A DNA stretch of 64,000 nt, taken from Monocercomonoides exilis (Eukaryota > Preaxostyla > Oxymonadida > Polymastigidae). Positions within the stretch are counted from its first letter, which is position 1, and each line of letters opens with the position of its first letter. Location: positions 682,001 through 746,000 of the forward strand of contig LSRY02000046.1 of assembly GCA_001643675.2 (NCBI GenBank), in the 5' to 3' direction. Positions 11,701 through 25,335 of this stretch are shown here, one piece after another. The position numbers were made by a program, and so were the translations under genes. The notes below the pieces were generated by a model, which saw only the letters and a program-made list of their open reading frames with translations, had not been told where the DNA came from and ran no database searches.

Positions 11701-14700
11701 TCAAGTCCACAGGCTCCTCTTCCACCTCGTCAATCCCATATATCCCGTTCCCCCGGATATACACCTCTGCACGTAGATCCATCTTGAACTGGCTTTCGTT
11801 TATCTGCCTGCTGATATTCACACACTCAATAAACACATCCCTCCCAACATGCGCCTTGTTTCCACTCAGCTTCACCCCCTCAAACACAAAGCCCAGATCT
11901 CCCCGAAGCTCACTCCACAAATACACTCCTCCGCCTCTCCCAACTGCCTCGCTGCACTCACACTCCACAATCCTCCCATCCTTCACCAGAATATTCCCTC
12001 CTTCATTCAGCTTCAGCAGCATCCCTCCCCCTTTGCTGCTCCCTCTCGCCTTGCACGATTCAAACACACTTCCATTCACCACCACTTTCACACCCCCGCT
12101 GCACACACTCTCCAACACACTCGGCCCATCATCCTCTCGCTCAACCATCACAAACTCTGTTCCGTTCATAACCACACTTGTTGCCTCATGCTCATCAGCC
12201 CCGTTGCTCCCTCCTTCAACAGCAATCCCACTTCCTCCTAAATGCGTCTCAAACTCCATCTTCACTTTCTCCAGCGTGCAGCTCACACCTTCAAATACCA
12301 CAATCCCAGACCCTCTCATCCTTATTCTCTCAAATGTCACCTTCTTCATCATCAAGCTTCCTGCCTTCACAACCACAAAAGACGGGCTCCTCCCATTTTC
12401 AGGCACTTCGCTCACCACTCTGCATCCCTCAAATTCAACTGCTTTTCCTCTCCCGCTCACAACCTCCTTTTTCTCTGCCCCAACAGATACACCAATCACG
12501 ATCTTCAGATTCTTCACACAAAATGTCTCCTCGCATCTCACAAACCACTCCTCGCCTCCTTCGCTCTTCCCACAAAACAGCAGCATGTCTTTGCTTTCCT
12601 CTTCATCTTCCCTTCCACCTCCCCTCCAAGTTACATTCGCCAAGTCCCATTCATCCTCCACTCTCCCAAGCTCCATCACAACCACCTCTTTCATCTCTCT
12701 TGTATTCTCAAGCTGTCCCATCCCTTTCCACATTGAAAAGCACTGATCGTCCTCGCTCCCACACCTTTTCACATCTTCTCCACTCCCACAAACATGAATC
12801 TTCTTCGAGCTGTATCCTACAACATATCGCAGAAGATCCCTCTCTTCTGCCCCCTCTTCTCTCCCTTTCTTTCCCACAAACTCATTCTCGCTCTCCATCA
12901 ACCCTGACAAGTCAAATGCAAACGAATCTCCTGAAGCACTCTTGTTCAGATCTCCTCCAACCACAAACACACTCTTTCCTCTATGTGCCTGATTCCCTTT
13001 CAAGCTCACATCCTTCAGCTGAAATGGCTGATCTGCCACTGATGCAAGACTGTCCACAAACAGAAACCCACCATGCCCACTTGTCGCAGAACACTCACAC
13101 TCCCATCCATCTGTTCTGTTCAGCATCAGTGCTTGTGCGTCTGCCAACGTCACCTTCAATCCTCCCCCTTCCTCCCCATCTCGCCTCTTCATCCCCACGA
13201 TTCTGCACTCTTCAAACACCCCACTCGAATAGATATCAAACGGACACACTGAAAACCTCCCACTCTCAATCGTGCACGAAACCATGTGAACACTCCCACC
13301 CTTCGCCTTCAGCACTCCATATCTCACACCATCCAAACTCCCAAGCACAAACAGACATTCCTGCATGCCCAATATTCCACTCTCACTTTCAGAATACAGC
13401 ACAGCTTCTTGCCCCCTTTCCAACACAGCAGGAAGACAAAACTCCACTTTCTCAAACCCTGCTGTCTTCCTGTTTTCAAACACCCATTTCCCATCTCCTC
13501 CTTTCACTTCCATCCCCACCTCCACAACACTCACTTCTCCTTCAACACTTGATTCAACAACAATCCCTGAAACATCCTCCCAGTCTCCCACTTTGGCTCT
13601 TCCTTTGATCTTGATTCTCCCGCCTTCACTCCCATCCCGATCAACGTTATTCACTCCTCTCCACAAACTCTTGCATGGCAAACTCCCATTCCCACACCCC
13701 ACCATGTCACACCCTTCCTCGCTCACATGCACCTCCCTCCACTTCCACTCCACCAGAAACACACACAAGTTCACATGCCTCTCCACAAATCTCACTCTGT
13801 CCACTCCCTGCATATCCACTATTTCTCTTCCTTCTTCGTTCGTCACACGCAGCCCAAATCTCTCTGCAGTCACAGTTTCGTTCAAGTCCCTGCAATCTAA
13901 AAACATATCTCTCCCATATGCTCCCGAGTTCTGCAGAAACACAATCCCCTCAAAACGGATCATCCCACTTGTCCTGTTGTCCACATACACAAAAACCCCT
14001 CCCCCTCTCCCACTCTCCTCATTCACGCTGCACTGCTCCACCTCTCCATTCACAAACTCAAAACTTCCCCCCTCATCCACCACCCATTTCATCCCTCCTC
14101 CATCCCCAAACACCGATCTGCACCCATTAAACACATTCCCTTCCTCAATCTCAACACGCTGCGCCTTCTTCATCTCCATCACCCCTCCTCGCTTCACCTC
14201 CACATCCACAATATTCCCCCTCCACATCCCAAACTTAATCCCTTCTTCCCCTTCAATCAGACTCTTCCCCTTTCCAACAATCTTCGATATGTTCGTGTTG
14301 TTCATGTGAAACACTCCACCTTTCACAGCCCCAATCCCTCCTTCACCTGAGAACATCATCCCTTCCACAACAACCTGCTCCATTCGCACTTCTCCTCCAA
14401 CCTCATCCACAATCCTCATTCCCGTCTCCTCCTTTTCCCCACCTCCTGCCCCAAACTTGCAGTTCATAACCATCATCACCCCAACGCAAATCCGTAATGC
14501 CCCACTGTTTCCTTCTCCTCCAACCCTTGGCAGCTTGAACCTCAATCTGTTCAATACCAGTGTTGTTTGTCCATCTCCCTCATCCTGAACAAAGCACCCC
14601 CATTCCCCAAATTCTAAAAGACTATCCCCATTTCTCCCCCGAACAGCCAGCGATATCCCTTTTCGGTTGATCTCGCTCTCAATGCTGTTTTCGTTGTTGA

Positions 14701-17700
14701 TCTGGATCGTCGTTTTGTCATCTCCCATGTGCCCAAACCCATCTGCAAACTTGTCACACGGTGACACCTCGCTTCCACAGGTGTCTGCCACTGTGCTCCT
14801 CCCTGCCTCAACAAACACAATCACCCCCTCAGACGGGAAAAGATACTTCTTCACCGACAGATCAATCATCGTGTCTGTCAACGAGTCCACCACCCACACA
14901 TTCTCCTCTGGAGTGCTCTCCTCATCCACTGACCCCATCCACAGATCCTCCCGCAGCATCACATCCGGATCACCACTCACAACAAACACATCCATCCCCT
15001 TTGCTGCAGCATTCTCTTTGAACACATCCCCCTTCATCGAGTATCCCGCCTCCACATCCTCAAACTCCACAAACACCCCTCCTCCATATCCCTTGGTTCC
15101 CACCACTGCACACTTCTCCACTCTGTTCAAGTCAAACACAAACTTCCCCTTCCTTCCCACACTCACCATCACACCTCCTCCACATGACGGATTCCCCACA
15201 CACTTCCCTTCCATCACTGTGCAGTTCTTCACCTCCACTTTTTTCTCCTCCCCAACCCTCCCTGCAAACACCCCTCCATCCCCACTCCTCCGAGTCACAT
15301 TCGTCAAGCTGCTGTTCCGAACTGTCGCCTCTGCTCCAGAATCAAATTCTAACACACTCCCGCCATCCACCACAATCTCATCTACTGAACTGTTTTCCAT
15401 CGTTAGCACCGAATACACACTCGCCAAAATCAGTCCACTTTCTGCTTCGCTCCTCACATCCTCCATTTCCAACTCCAAAAACACTCCTTCCCCTCCCCTC
15501 ACCTCAAACACTTCCACCCCTCCAAAACTCATCTTCTCCATCCTCATCCCCCGAACCTCCACCTTTCCCCCAATCGCCTTCAACACACAAAACTCAACTT
15601 TTTCTGTGGGCATTCTTTGCTGCACACTGCACCTTTTCATCTCCAGCACTTCTCCTTTGCAGGCAAACAAGCAATCCCTTTTCACTTTTATGAATCTCGA
15701 TGGAATCGAAAACGACAAATTCGCCATCACCACATTCACCGTTGTTTCCACAAGCCCTTCTCCTTCCCCTTCTCCTTCTCCACTCACCACCACATTTGTC
15801 AATCCTTCCGTCTCAACCCCTTTCAAGCTCACCTTCTGCAATCCCACCGATTCATGGTTTTTCAGTTCGAACGATCCCATCACAATTATCTCTGCAGTTT
15901 CCACACTTGATCCAGCAAATCGAGTCTTCACCACTCCCCCAATCGTCTCGCATGGTGCATATACAACTCCACACCCTGAATGATCAAACCCAAAATCCTC
16001 TGCTCCTCCAACATACCCACTCCCCACAAATTCATCCAGATACGCATCAAGCGGAATCCCAAATCTTTCATCCGTCGTCATTCTCTCATACCCCATCAGA
16101 TCCCTCAGCTCCATTCCTTCTTTCTCAAAAGCAAACCTCTCCTTCTTCACGATTTCACTCAGATCCTTCCCATCAACAAACACATTTCTCCCCATCCAGC
16201 CCTTGCAACCACTGAACTCCACTCCCTCCAACACAAAATCACATGTCTCCTCACAACACAATATGAATATTCCTCCTCCAAGTCCTCTTTCCCTTTCTCT
16301 TTCTCCATCTGGCACACTGCACCCCAGAAACTTTGCTTTCTTCATCAGCACACTTGCGCACGAACCTTCACAGACCATCATCCCTCCTCCTCGAACTCCT
16401 CCTTCTCCTTCGCATCCACTCTCAAATGTGCTGTTTTCCACACACACTTCCTCCCTCTCATTGCCCCTGCTCAACACTTCAAAGCATCCTCCATCACCGC
16501 CATTGTGCACAACTCTCCCAAACACACTGTTGTTCACAACCATCTTCCTCGCCTCCTCAACAGCAAATGGCACAACACCAAACTCCACTTTTCCGCTCCC
16601 CTCAATCACAAACTCCTCCAGACAGACTTTACCTCCTTCAACATTCACCAGATGATACAACACCACAAACCCTGCACTTTCTGATTCAAACTGAACTCCA
16701 CACCATTTCATCCCCAAATCCCCTCCAACACTTTCGATCAAACACTCTGTCCCGCCAAGAGATCCTGGCACACATATTGTGCAGTTCGTCATCTGTGTCT
16801 CTGTGCTCGTCTTCACAATTCCTTTTTCTCTGTTTCCATCCCCAGCAACCACCTCCACCTGCGTTCCTTTTCTGACACACCACACATCCCATTTCTCTCC
16901 GCTCATCTCCACTCCCTCTTCCCACAGAAACCCTTCCTCCACAATAATCTGCTTCCTCCCCTCTTTGAATCGCAATGACACAAGCTTCTCGATCGTCCTG
17001 CACCCATACCCTTCAAATCCACACACACTGAAATCTCGTGCATTCTCTCCTCCAACAAACCCTGCCACTCCTTCAACACTGATAAAATAAAATGAAAGCG
17101 GAATCACATATCTCTCCTCCTCCCCTTCAAGCCCCATCGCTTCATGGTCTCTTCCCCGATCTGCCTTCACCACATTCACAAGCTGCACTCCTCCAACAGC
17201 CTTCATAAGATCCTCTCCCCACACAAACACATTGTCTCCCCCGCATTCTGCCTTGTTTGCTGCTCCTCCCTCCCCAAACACAACATTTCTCACTTCATAT
17301 CCATATCCCCCATCCCTCACACACTTCACAAACAAACCTCCTCCAAACCCACCAACCCCACTCTCCCCATCTGCACCTTCCCCTCTCTTGCTCTCACACT
17401 TTTCAATCGTTGTTTCGCTCTCACTCCTTCCCATCTCAAACACCCCTCCTCCACTTATCTCCACAGACACACCACCTCCACATCCATTCCTTGCAATGCA
17501 CCCAATGAAACTGTTGTTCCAAACTCTTCCCTCTTTCCCTTCTCCAATCACACACCTTATCCCACTCCCATCTCCTCCTTTGCTCCATATCCCACTGAAT
17601 GTGCACTCTCTGACCTCCAGCCTCCTCCCTCCCTCCCCAACCAATATCCCACCCTCCTCAACCTCCACTCCCTCAAACACAGTCCGCTCCACCAGAAACT

Positions 17701-20700
17701 CCCCACTCGATCTATGCCACACCATTCCACCAGCGCATGCAACTCTTCCCCCTGTGATGTTCCCCTGGCTCATCACCCCTCCTCCTGCACCTTCCACCCC
17801 AATCACACACCTCCCCTCAAAACTCAGCCCATCAATCCGAAGCTGCTTCACATTCACACTGCCTCCACTGCACATCACCAGCACATACCCAATCGTAATC
17901 CCTTCTCCTCCTTCAAACTTGCACTGCTGCACTTCCAGACTCCCGCTTTCGCACATTATCAGGCATCTCCCTGCTCCCACACTCCCCGGAATCGACATCA
18001 GAAGATTCACAAACGATGCTTTTGCTCTCGTCGTGATCATCCCATCTGTCACACCATCCTCATTCCTTCCAATCTCCACTCGAGGCTGCGAAGTCTGCCC
18101 TTTCACTACAACTGTCCCCCTCGACACCAAAACATCCTTCTTCAGCACTGCACCGTGGCTCGCCGCAACCGTCACCCCAGACACACTCCCATGCGTCTCA
18201 ATCGCATAGTCCACACTCATGCACTGCATGTCCACAAACCCACACATCTCCCAGTCCTTTTTGTTTGTTCCCCCAACAAAGTATTCCAAAGGCTTCTCCC
18301 GAAGATACGCAACCAGCGGGATCACATTCTCTTCGTCGCTGCCTTCAAACCCACACAGCTCGATCAGGTTCAATTCGTCAGTCTGGAACTTCAACCGCTC
18401 TCTGTTCACCACTTCCTTCAGCTTGTGTGCCTTTATAAACACCATCGTCCCTCCCACACTCGCGTTGCACCCAGAAAACCTCACTTTTTCCAGCGCAAAG
18501 TCTTCTGCCCCTTCCTTCAGCTCCAGAATCACTCCTCCTCCATGGCCTCCTCCATTTCCTCCCTTGTTTGCTCTGCACTCCTCAAACACTGTTTCCATCC
18601 CCTTCCCAACTCTCACTTTCGATCCTGTTCCCATCTCCACTCTTATCCCTCCTCCATCCCCGCTCTCGCATCGGCACTCTCTCATCGTCACATTTGTTAT
18701 TTCAAGCTCTTCCTCAAAACACAACACTCGAGACATCACGCTCCCATCACCCTCCAGCCGAACAACATTCAAAAACTCCACATTCGACAAATTCACATGT
18801 GACCCGCACCCCTGCCCCAGAACTCCAATATTTCCCATGAATACCCCAGAAATTACAACGTATTCCATCTCCAACTCCCCACCTCCAGCTTCTATTCCGA
18901 ACAGACCCACTTCAAATCCACTCATTCCAGAACTCCATTCAGATCCTCGCACTTCAATCCGCCTCATCTCCACTTTCCCTCCTCCTTTGATCAATACCAC
19001 TCCAATCCTCATCTTGGCATGCGAATGCTCAATCGCCAACGATCTCAATCGCATGCTTCCACTTCCCACACAAAACAGGCTTCTTCCGCTTGTCATCTTC
19101 CCAGTGCTGACCACTGTCTTATCCACACCCTCTCCGCACACACAAACACATCGACTTCCAACTCCAATTTCTCCTTCCTCGGACAAGTGCTTTCCGCTTC
19201 CAACATATATCTTCGCCTCAAATTGTGTCATGCATTTTCCAAATGAATGCCTTATTGTTCGGCACCCTGCTTCTTCCTTCAATCCACATAATTGCACCGC
19301 ATCATTCCCATTTGTTGCAACAAAACAGCTTGTAATCTGCACTTTCGATGTTGGCAACCATCCACTTTCGTATTTTCCTGTAGCAGACCAATATAACCGT
19401 TTTTCGTTTGTGTTTGTGGAATAACATTCCTTCAGTGGGCATGAAGTGATATTTACTTCTGGATATGATTGAAGAATGCACATATCATGTCCAAGAGGAC
19501 TTTCAATACTTGTGCAAGAACATTCGTGGAAAAACAAAAAGAAAAAAGCCGTAATGCTTGATTGGTCACCAGAATAGACAACAAAATGATGGCGAATTGC
19601 TCCACCTTCTCTAACACTTGTGCATTTCACAAATTGACAGCTTCTTATTGCAAAATAAGTTGTGTATGACCATGCTATTATTGTACCATGATAACCGTTG
19701 TTTTTGCAATTCACAAACTGACAATCAATAATTTGTGCTTGCCCTCCATTTCCATCATTTGATCCCAAACACTCCAAAGGCAATTGAGAAAAACCTCCAT
19801 TCCAATAAACTGCACTTCCACCGCTTTCATAGATAATAGAATTCTTAAATAAGCACCTTTGAAGAATTGAGCACTCAACATTAGAAATTTTTTGAATGCA
19901 TCCTGCAGTTTTAGCTGAATTGTTAATAAACAGCGTTTCGGTTATTTCCGTATTTCTAACAAGCGATTCCGCGATTGCTCCTCCATTCAGCGCATAACAG
20001 TTTGTGAAGCTGCATCGCATCACGTTCAGTGACACTTCAGATGAGTTGACAAACAGCGCCCCTCCGTTCCCCTCGTCCGCTCTGCATCCTGTGAACGTGT
20101 CATCCTCAAACGATGCAGACCCTCCAACAACAATCCTTCCATCGGCTCCACTGTAATCTGCATATTTGTTTGACTTCCGCATGCACCGCTCAAAAGAGCA
20201 GTTGAACGACAACAGAAGCGATGAAGGCTCATTTATTGATTCTGTTATCGCTCCATCAACCACATCATCAACATTCACAAAAACAACACTCCTCATTGTT
20301 GTTTCACATCCATGCCAATCTCCTTGCCTGCCTTTCTGCCATTCATCCCCAGTGATATTTTCAAATCTCGTCTGGCTCACTTCCAAAGTTCCCACCGTTC
20401 CCCCAACAAGGAATGGAGCTCCAGTTCCCAATCTCAACGAGCCAAACAAGCAATCTGTCACACTCACTTCTCCATTAAATCCCTCTTGCTCCACATTCCT
20501 TGGACGATCAAACAAAGATGGCATCTTCCCACAAACATTTCCTGCCCTCGTGCTGACATTCACCAAAAGCACCCTTCCCCCAAAAAGTCTAAATGGAGAA
20601 ACATCAGACGATAAAACTGAAACTTCTGTATTCAACAGTGCCAACTCAGACTTTTCTTCAATTTCAAACAAGAATAACTCTTTCATTCCACAAATATGCA

Positions 20701-21130
20701 CATCGCTCATTGAAACAGATGAATTCACAACAAATGTGCATGCGCAAATCTGATTTTTTCCATTCATCTCCTTTCCCAAAAATCTTACAAAACCATTCAT
20801 TGCACAAATGTCTTCATTTCCCTTTCCGAATTCTCCATTGACATTTGCCTTTTGTTCTTTCGATATTTCAAAAAAGTCTTTTTCCTCTTTTTCTGCCACA
20901 TTTCCTTCGCACATTTCCAATTTCTTTCTCTCCTCCTCAAAGCGGCTCTTTGATATTCCTTCTTTTTCGCCTTCAACCAATTTTGCACAACAAAACTCCT
21001 TTCTTCCAATCCTGGATTTTTTCTCATTTTCTGCTCTTTCTGATGCACTCTCCGTCCCCTCGCATCCAGCTATTACAACCAGAAGCAGCAAACAGATCAT
21101 TCTTGCATTCCTTCCTGAGATGAGGCGCAT
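8714..21130 (-). CDS. Giant beta-helix receptor-like protein with kinase-like tail (one in-frame TAG)
   Basis: This encodes about 4,138 codons with no intron. The start is taken at 21130 because it gives a good signal peptide (MRLISGRNARMICLLLLVVI), although the frame is open further upstream. The ectodomain is a long series of right-handed beta-helix turns (GGAI, FTNC and GGGV patterns). These are grouped into repeated modules, each closed by a motif such as CGxxxxPCxT or VIPLxxYLxxx...VGG. The sole membrane span lies at 9983-10066 (YWLLIVIVLVILLLIVL...), followed by RWRKQKRRTEELE, a Glu/Lys-rich juxtamembrane helix, Ser-rich acidic stretches and a kinase-like C-lobe (RWKAPELLMN, SIGMMLWECLTLKVPFGE, CWCGERKSRPTLVEVKR). 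I see no P-loop, HRD or DFG, so the tail looks like a pseudokinase. A single TAG at 10487-10489 splits the frame between ectodomain and tail. It falls where the paralogue has Trp. The gene may be a recent pseudogene, a read-through gene, or affected by a sequence error. The likely location is the cell surface. Confidence 0.8.
10487..10489 (-). other. In-frame TAG in the giant receptor gene
   Basis: The frame reads NTSL, TAG, MLNDGC; the paralogue at 36106-45294 reads NSSLWILDEGC. TGG to TAG is one transition. The frame stays open for 590 more codons with strongly conserved sequence. Confidence 0.9.
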
Positions 21131-21522
21131 CACCTTTTGTTTTCTTTTTGAATTCAAATTTTTTTCTTTTCTTCTGTGATCTTCATATAATATTTTAATC
21201 ATAATATCGAATAAAAAAAAGTGAATGAAGCAAAAGAAGGATTTATTTTCTCTTGAATCACACATTATAATTTTTTTAAAAAAATTACATTGAAAAAGAA
21301 AAAAATGCAAAGCAGAAAAGAAAAAGAAACAATATATAACCATTGAAAAATGTGAGAGCTTTGTGAGAAATTTTGTTTGCTTTTGAAAAACAAAGATGAA
21401 AGCGAAAATGAAAATTCACTTATCAGCATGTACGATTATCAATCAACACAACAATCATCAAATCAGGCATACTTCTTTTCCCTTCAATTATCCGGCTTTG
21501 TTCAATGGAAAAAAAGGAAGTT

Positions 21523-22532
21523 TCATTCATATGTGTCTCCCCTCATCCGCTGCACCTTCTTCAAAGCCGTCTTTCGCATGTCATCAGCCAAAGCATGCTG
21601 AAATACATCATTCAAACGCATCCCAGCAGCAATCCTTTCCGTCAATAGTTTATCATCTTTTTCTTTGCAATCATTAAATCCAAAAATCAAAACTTCACAA
21701 AAGAAAGGAAAAAATGAATGCAAAAATACATTCGCATCATATTTTTTAAATGAACAAATAAAAAAATAACAAATCCAACAAGCATACAGATTCAACCAAA
21801 TTCTAGTTCCATTTGTTCAGCAATTCATTGTTGATAAAAAAAACATCTTTTTCAATTGAATTTCATTTGCTTCGCTCTTTCTTTCCACTTCCTGTGCAAC
21901 ATCATTTATCATAAACCCTTGAGCCAGAGATTCTCAAGCAATGGAACTCGCTGCGCCAAAACGTCTTGCTCAGCTTTCCCTTGGATAGCTCAGAAATATC
22001 TCGTGAAACGGAACATCCCCAACAAGCTGCGCAGTTGCCGCACAGAAGCTTGCTGCTGAAAGACATCCAGAAGCTGCACAAAGCTTAGGCAGAGATCTGT
22101 GTGCAGTTCATCCAATGATCCCATCGCATGTTGTGCATTGAATATTATTTTGTGAATTTCATAAAAAATTTTTTTTTCAAATGATTTGGGCGTTGTATGA
22201 CAATAGACGACCATTCATAAAAAGTCAATTCAAAAAATGTTGCAGCAAACATGTCCTCCATTTTCGGCTCGTCCACCTGCGTGTGCCGCTCATATTTTGC
22301 ATCTGGCCGAAAAATAACCTGCAAAGGCACAAAATGCACAGAAATATTTCTGAGGGAATAAGGTCAGCATACATTCGCGCTTTCTTGTGCAGTCTGCTCC
22401 GCGCTGTCCAGAGGCGGCATATCCACAAAGACTCTCTAAATGTTGTTTTAAAATGCGCCTTTTCAGCAGCCAACACAAAACAAGGCACGCCCTCACCTTC
22501 TCCAAGCTTTCTTTCTTAATATTCAAACTCAT
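21523..22532 (-). pseudogene. Intron-rich small gene of unknown function, possibly broken
   Basis: GC-richer minus-strand sequence with coherent splicing at its 5' end. Exon 22497-22532 (MSLNIKKESLEK), intron 22436-22496 (61 bp, GTGAGG...TTTAG), exon 22373-22435 (RVFVDMPPLDSAEQ...), intron 22319-22372 (54 bp, GTATGC...TGCAG), exon from 22318 (VIFRPDAKYERHTQVDEPK...). Downstream are further coding-like blocks: GSLDELHTDLCLSFVQLLDV (about 22020-22124), EQDVLAQRVPLLENLW (about 21915-21970) and a final block ending DDMRKTALKKVQRMRGDTYE at 21523. The third exon and the LHTDLCLSF block lie in different frames, with no AG between them before 22085. The joint falls at an A9/T6 homopolymer run near 22165. 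It is therefore either a pseudogene with an indel or a gene with a sequencing error there. I do not recognise the family. Confidence 0.45.
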
Positions 22533-23337
22533 TCACGCTGGTTTTGTTGATATATATTTGCTCACTTTTCTTGGAATCGACTAAGAAATCTTTTCAAAAT
22601 TGAGATCAAATACCAAAACATAAACATTTCAAATTAAATTTTGAAAAAATCTATTTTTAAATACTTTTAAAAAATTGGTTGGTGGACTTTGAGAATTCTT
22701 TTTGAAAATCAAGAATAATAATGTGCATTAGGGATAATACATAGTTCAATTTTCCTTTTCCATCAAAAAAGTTTTCTATGTTCAATTTTGAATTCCGTAA
22801 TTATTATAATACATCGTATATTCTTCTCTTATAGCATCTTTGCTATCTTATTGAAAGAGGAAGAAAGCTTATTAAATATCAAGATTTCTCTGCGAATTGT
22901 GACAGCAACTAACATTCAAATAACAAACACAAAATCCGAAATAGAACTTTCAAAAATTAAACAAAAAAATAATTGAATAGAAAGATTTAAAAATCAAAAA
23001 AACTCAATGTTGTTATGATGTGGTGAATTAAAACTGCTAGAAAAACAACATTCTCGAGGACTTGCAAATTTTTCATTTGTGCAAATTCACTCGAATATTA
23101 TTAAACAAAAGAGAATAAATCAAACAAACAAAAAAATTGAGAATTGAAAAAAATCTTGAAGAACTTCTCGTTTAATAAGAACTTTTCATGAATTCGAATA
23201 TATAAATCTCCACGAACAAAAACATTAAGCGTTAAAAACATTTCAACTTTACAATGGAAAAAAACAAATTGATTTTCGAAACATTGAAAGGATCAGAAAA
23301 CATAAGTTACTAAGAACAAACAGATTGAACAACCTAC
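22533..23337. other. Non-coding region
   Basis: Very AT-rich, with no supported gene. It contains the presumed upstream region of the minus-strand gene at 21523-22532. Confidence 0.6.
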
Positions 23338-24396
23338 TCATCTCTTTATTAAAACAGAGAGAATGAGAACAAGAAAAATTGAAAGGAGATACAAAAAAGA
23401 GGTCATATGAACGCTTGCAGAGGAATCAGAAGAACGCAAAGATTTATTATCAAACGGAGCAGGAGAATGCAAAGTTGTTTGGGGAATACTTTGATCATTC
23501 GAAGTTTCTTTCGAAATAGGCAAAGAAAACTCGTTGCAGGAGTTAGCTCCATTGCTCCTATTATTGCATTCATCCTCTTTTATATCTCTTTCTCTAATAT
23601 CTCCCTCTTTTCTCTTCTGAACATTGCTGAAATTCTGCGTTCGACAGAAATTGTCAATAGCTTCGTCTGCAGTCCATTTCAATCGTGCATTCTGTGATTC
23701 AAAATCGCAAAGTTGCATCGAATGCTGCTCGGACTGCTGTGTGTGCTGATTTGACACAAGCAACGCCTCGTTCCAGGCAGCTGACGGCAGATTTGCCTTT
23801 GCTTTCGCCCATTTTTTCTTTCGGTCGCTTTTTTTCTCCTTTATCGTGTTGCTGTTGCTGTTATTGTTGCTAAAACTTGGAATTGTCTTGCCTGAAATGC
23901 TGCTTTCGCTTCCTTTGATTAAGCGAGAGGCAGAAAAAGGTGTTGAAATAGCTGAGGGTGGCTGCTGAACTGTTACAAGAGAATCATCAACTTCTTCTCC
24001 AAAAATATCGTTGAATTCATTTTGGTCAGAACATTCTTCTTCTCCCTCGCCATCGCTTTGCCATTCGTTGTCTCTTTTCCCTCTAATTTTCTCTTCCTTC
24101 TCTCCAAACGCTTCTCTGATAGCCAGCTCCTGCTCCATGTCTGCATCCATCTCATCGCCAATCTGCACAGCAATCGCCGAAGACGGGGCAGCAGTCAGAA
24201 AGGCCTTGATTTTGTTCAGCTGCTGCAACGAAGCTGCGTTGAGATCGAGAAAAGTGTGGCTCTTGAGGCAGCAACGCGAATGGAGTGACTCAAAACATAC
24301 ACGACAAAAGGGCGCTTTGTATCGATGGTCGAAAAATTCATCAAAAAGAGATTGAGAAGAAGAAGAAGAAGAATTATAATAACCCTTAATAACCAT
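23338..24396 (-). CDS. Ser/Asn-rich protein with a Cys/His motif and a C-terminal membrane anchor
   Basis: The 352-aa protein starts MVIKGYYN. Residues about 31-50 hold a Cys/His cluster, APFCRVCFESLHSRCCLKSH, which resembles the second half of a B-box zinc finger (CxxCxxxxH...H). The first half of such a finger is absent, so an upstream exon may be missing. The middle is acidic, then Ser/Asn-rich with a basic KEKKSDRKKKWAKAK patch. The last 20 residues are hydrophobic (FLYLLSIFLVLILSVLIKR), the layout of a tail-anchored protein facing the cytosol. I do not recognise an orthologue. The start is uncertain because ORF-like sequence with further Cys residues lies upstream at about 24480. Confidence 0.6.
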   Translation of the reverse strand: MVIKGYYNSSSSSSQSLFDEFFDHRYKAPFCRVCFESLHSRCCLKSHTFLDLNAASLQQLNKIKAFLTAAPSSAIAVQIGDEMDADMEQELAIREAFGEKEEKIRGKRDNEWQSDGEGEEECSDQNEFNDIFGEEVDDSLVTVQQPPSAISTPFSASRLIKGSESSISGKTIPSFSNNNSNSNTIKEKKSDRKKKWAKAKANLPSAAWNEALLVSNQHTQQSEQHSMQLCDFESQNARLKWTADEAIDNFCRTQNFSNVQKRKEGDIRERDIKEDECNNRSNGANSCNEFSLPISKETSNDQSIPQTTLHSPAPFDNKSLRSSDSSASVHMTSFLYLLSIFLVLILSVLIKR

Positions 24397-25335
24397 TATA
24401 ACGAAAAGGAAGCGTTTTCCCCACAGAATCCAAAGTGGTTTTGCAGAAATTGAATGAAGAAAGAATGAAAAGGTGATTAAAATGCAAATCGAACAGTTGC
24501 ACTTTATGAAGAAGCGGTTAAAATGTTGCTCAAAGAAGAATCCGGAGATTAGAAAGCCAAGGTATTAAGTGGATTCAAAGAAGATTCAGAGAAGAAGGCT
24601 TTTCTGTTGGAAAAAAATGTTGAAAATAGAAAAAACGAAGGATGAAGGAGATGGCAAAAATGAAGTTCTTGTATTCTGTTGAAACAAAAAAAATATGAGT
24701 AAAAAAGATTCTCTGAATTATTCAAAGGAATTACATCTGAACAAATAGTGTTTCCAGAACAAGAATAAATGCATTTGTCGCTCTTCCTTTTTCGATTGAA
24801 TAGAACCCAAATAATGAGATGAATTAATTTAATTTGGCTCAAGTTCTTGTTTTCAGTTGAATTAGAAGCCATAAAACGCTTGCAGGTTTCAATGATGTTT
24901 CTCATTGAAAAGTTGCTTTTGTAATCACTTTCTTCCTTTCTCGTTTAAACTGGTAAAATGGCTTTTCTGTTGAAGTTGCAACATAATTCTTAACAAAAAA
25001 TTCATTATCTGCATCATCTTTTGTAGTTTCTTCTCCAATATTAGAACAAAGCTGCTTCATTTAAAAAGCAAATAATAATCACAATCTTTGCTTCATCTTT
25101 AATTTCTTTTGGTTCGATCAAAGAGATACAAAAGATTTCTATATCAAGACTTGTACAACCTATTCTTGTGCTTCTTTCCACTTTCTTTTGAACTTCTTTT
25201 TATAAAAACAAAAACAAAACAGTTTGTATCGTGCTCCCATACCTTTTACAAGAAAATTAACTATATTTTTATAACAATTTTATTTTTTTTACAAATCAAA
25301 CTTTGCTCCGTTTGAATATTTTTGTTAATAGCATA
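24397..25335. other. Non-coding region
   Basis: AT-rich, with no open frame that looks like protein. It could contain an upstream exon for the minus-strand gene that starts at 24396 and the promoter of the plus-strand gene at 25336. Confidence 0.5.

Noticed and set aside
12178-13608. Long plus-strand open frames (476 aa here, others at 11784-12746 and 14667-15983) opposite the minus-strand giant gene
   Set aside because: They are antisense shadows. The true strand is purine-rich and rarely produces stops on the other strand. The shadow proteins are Ser/Pro/His-rich without family features.
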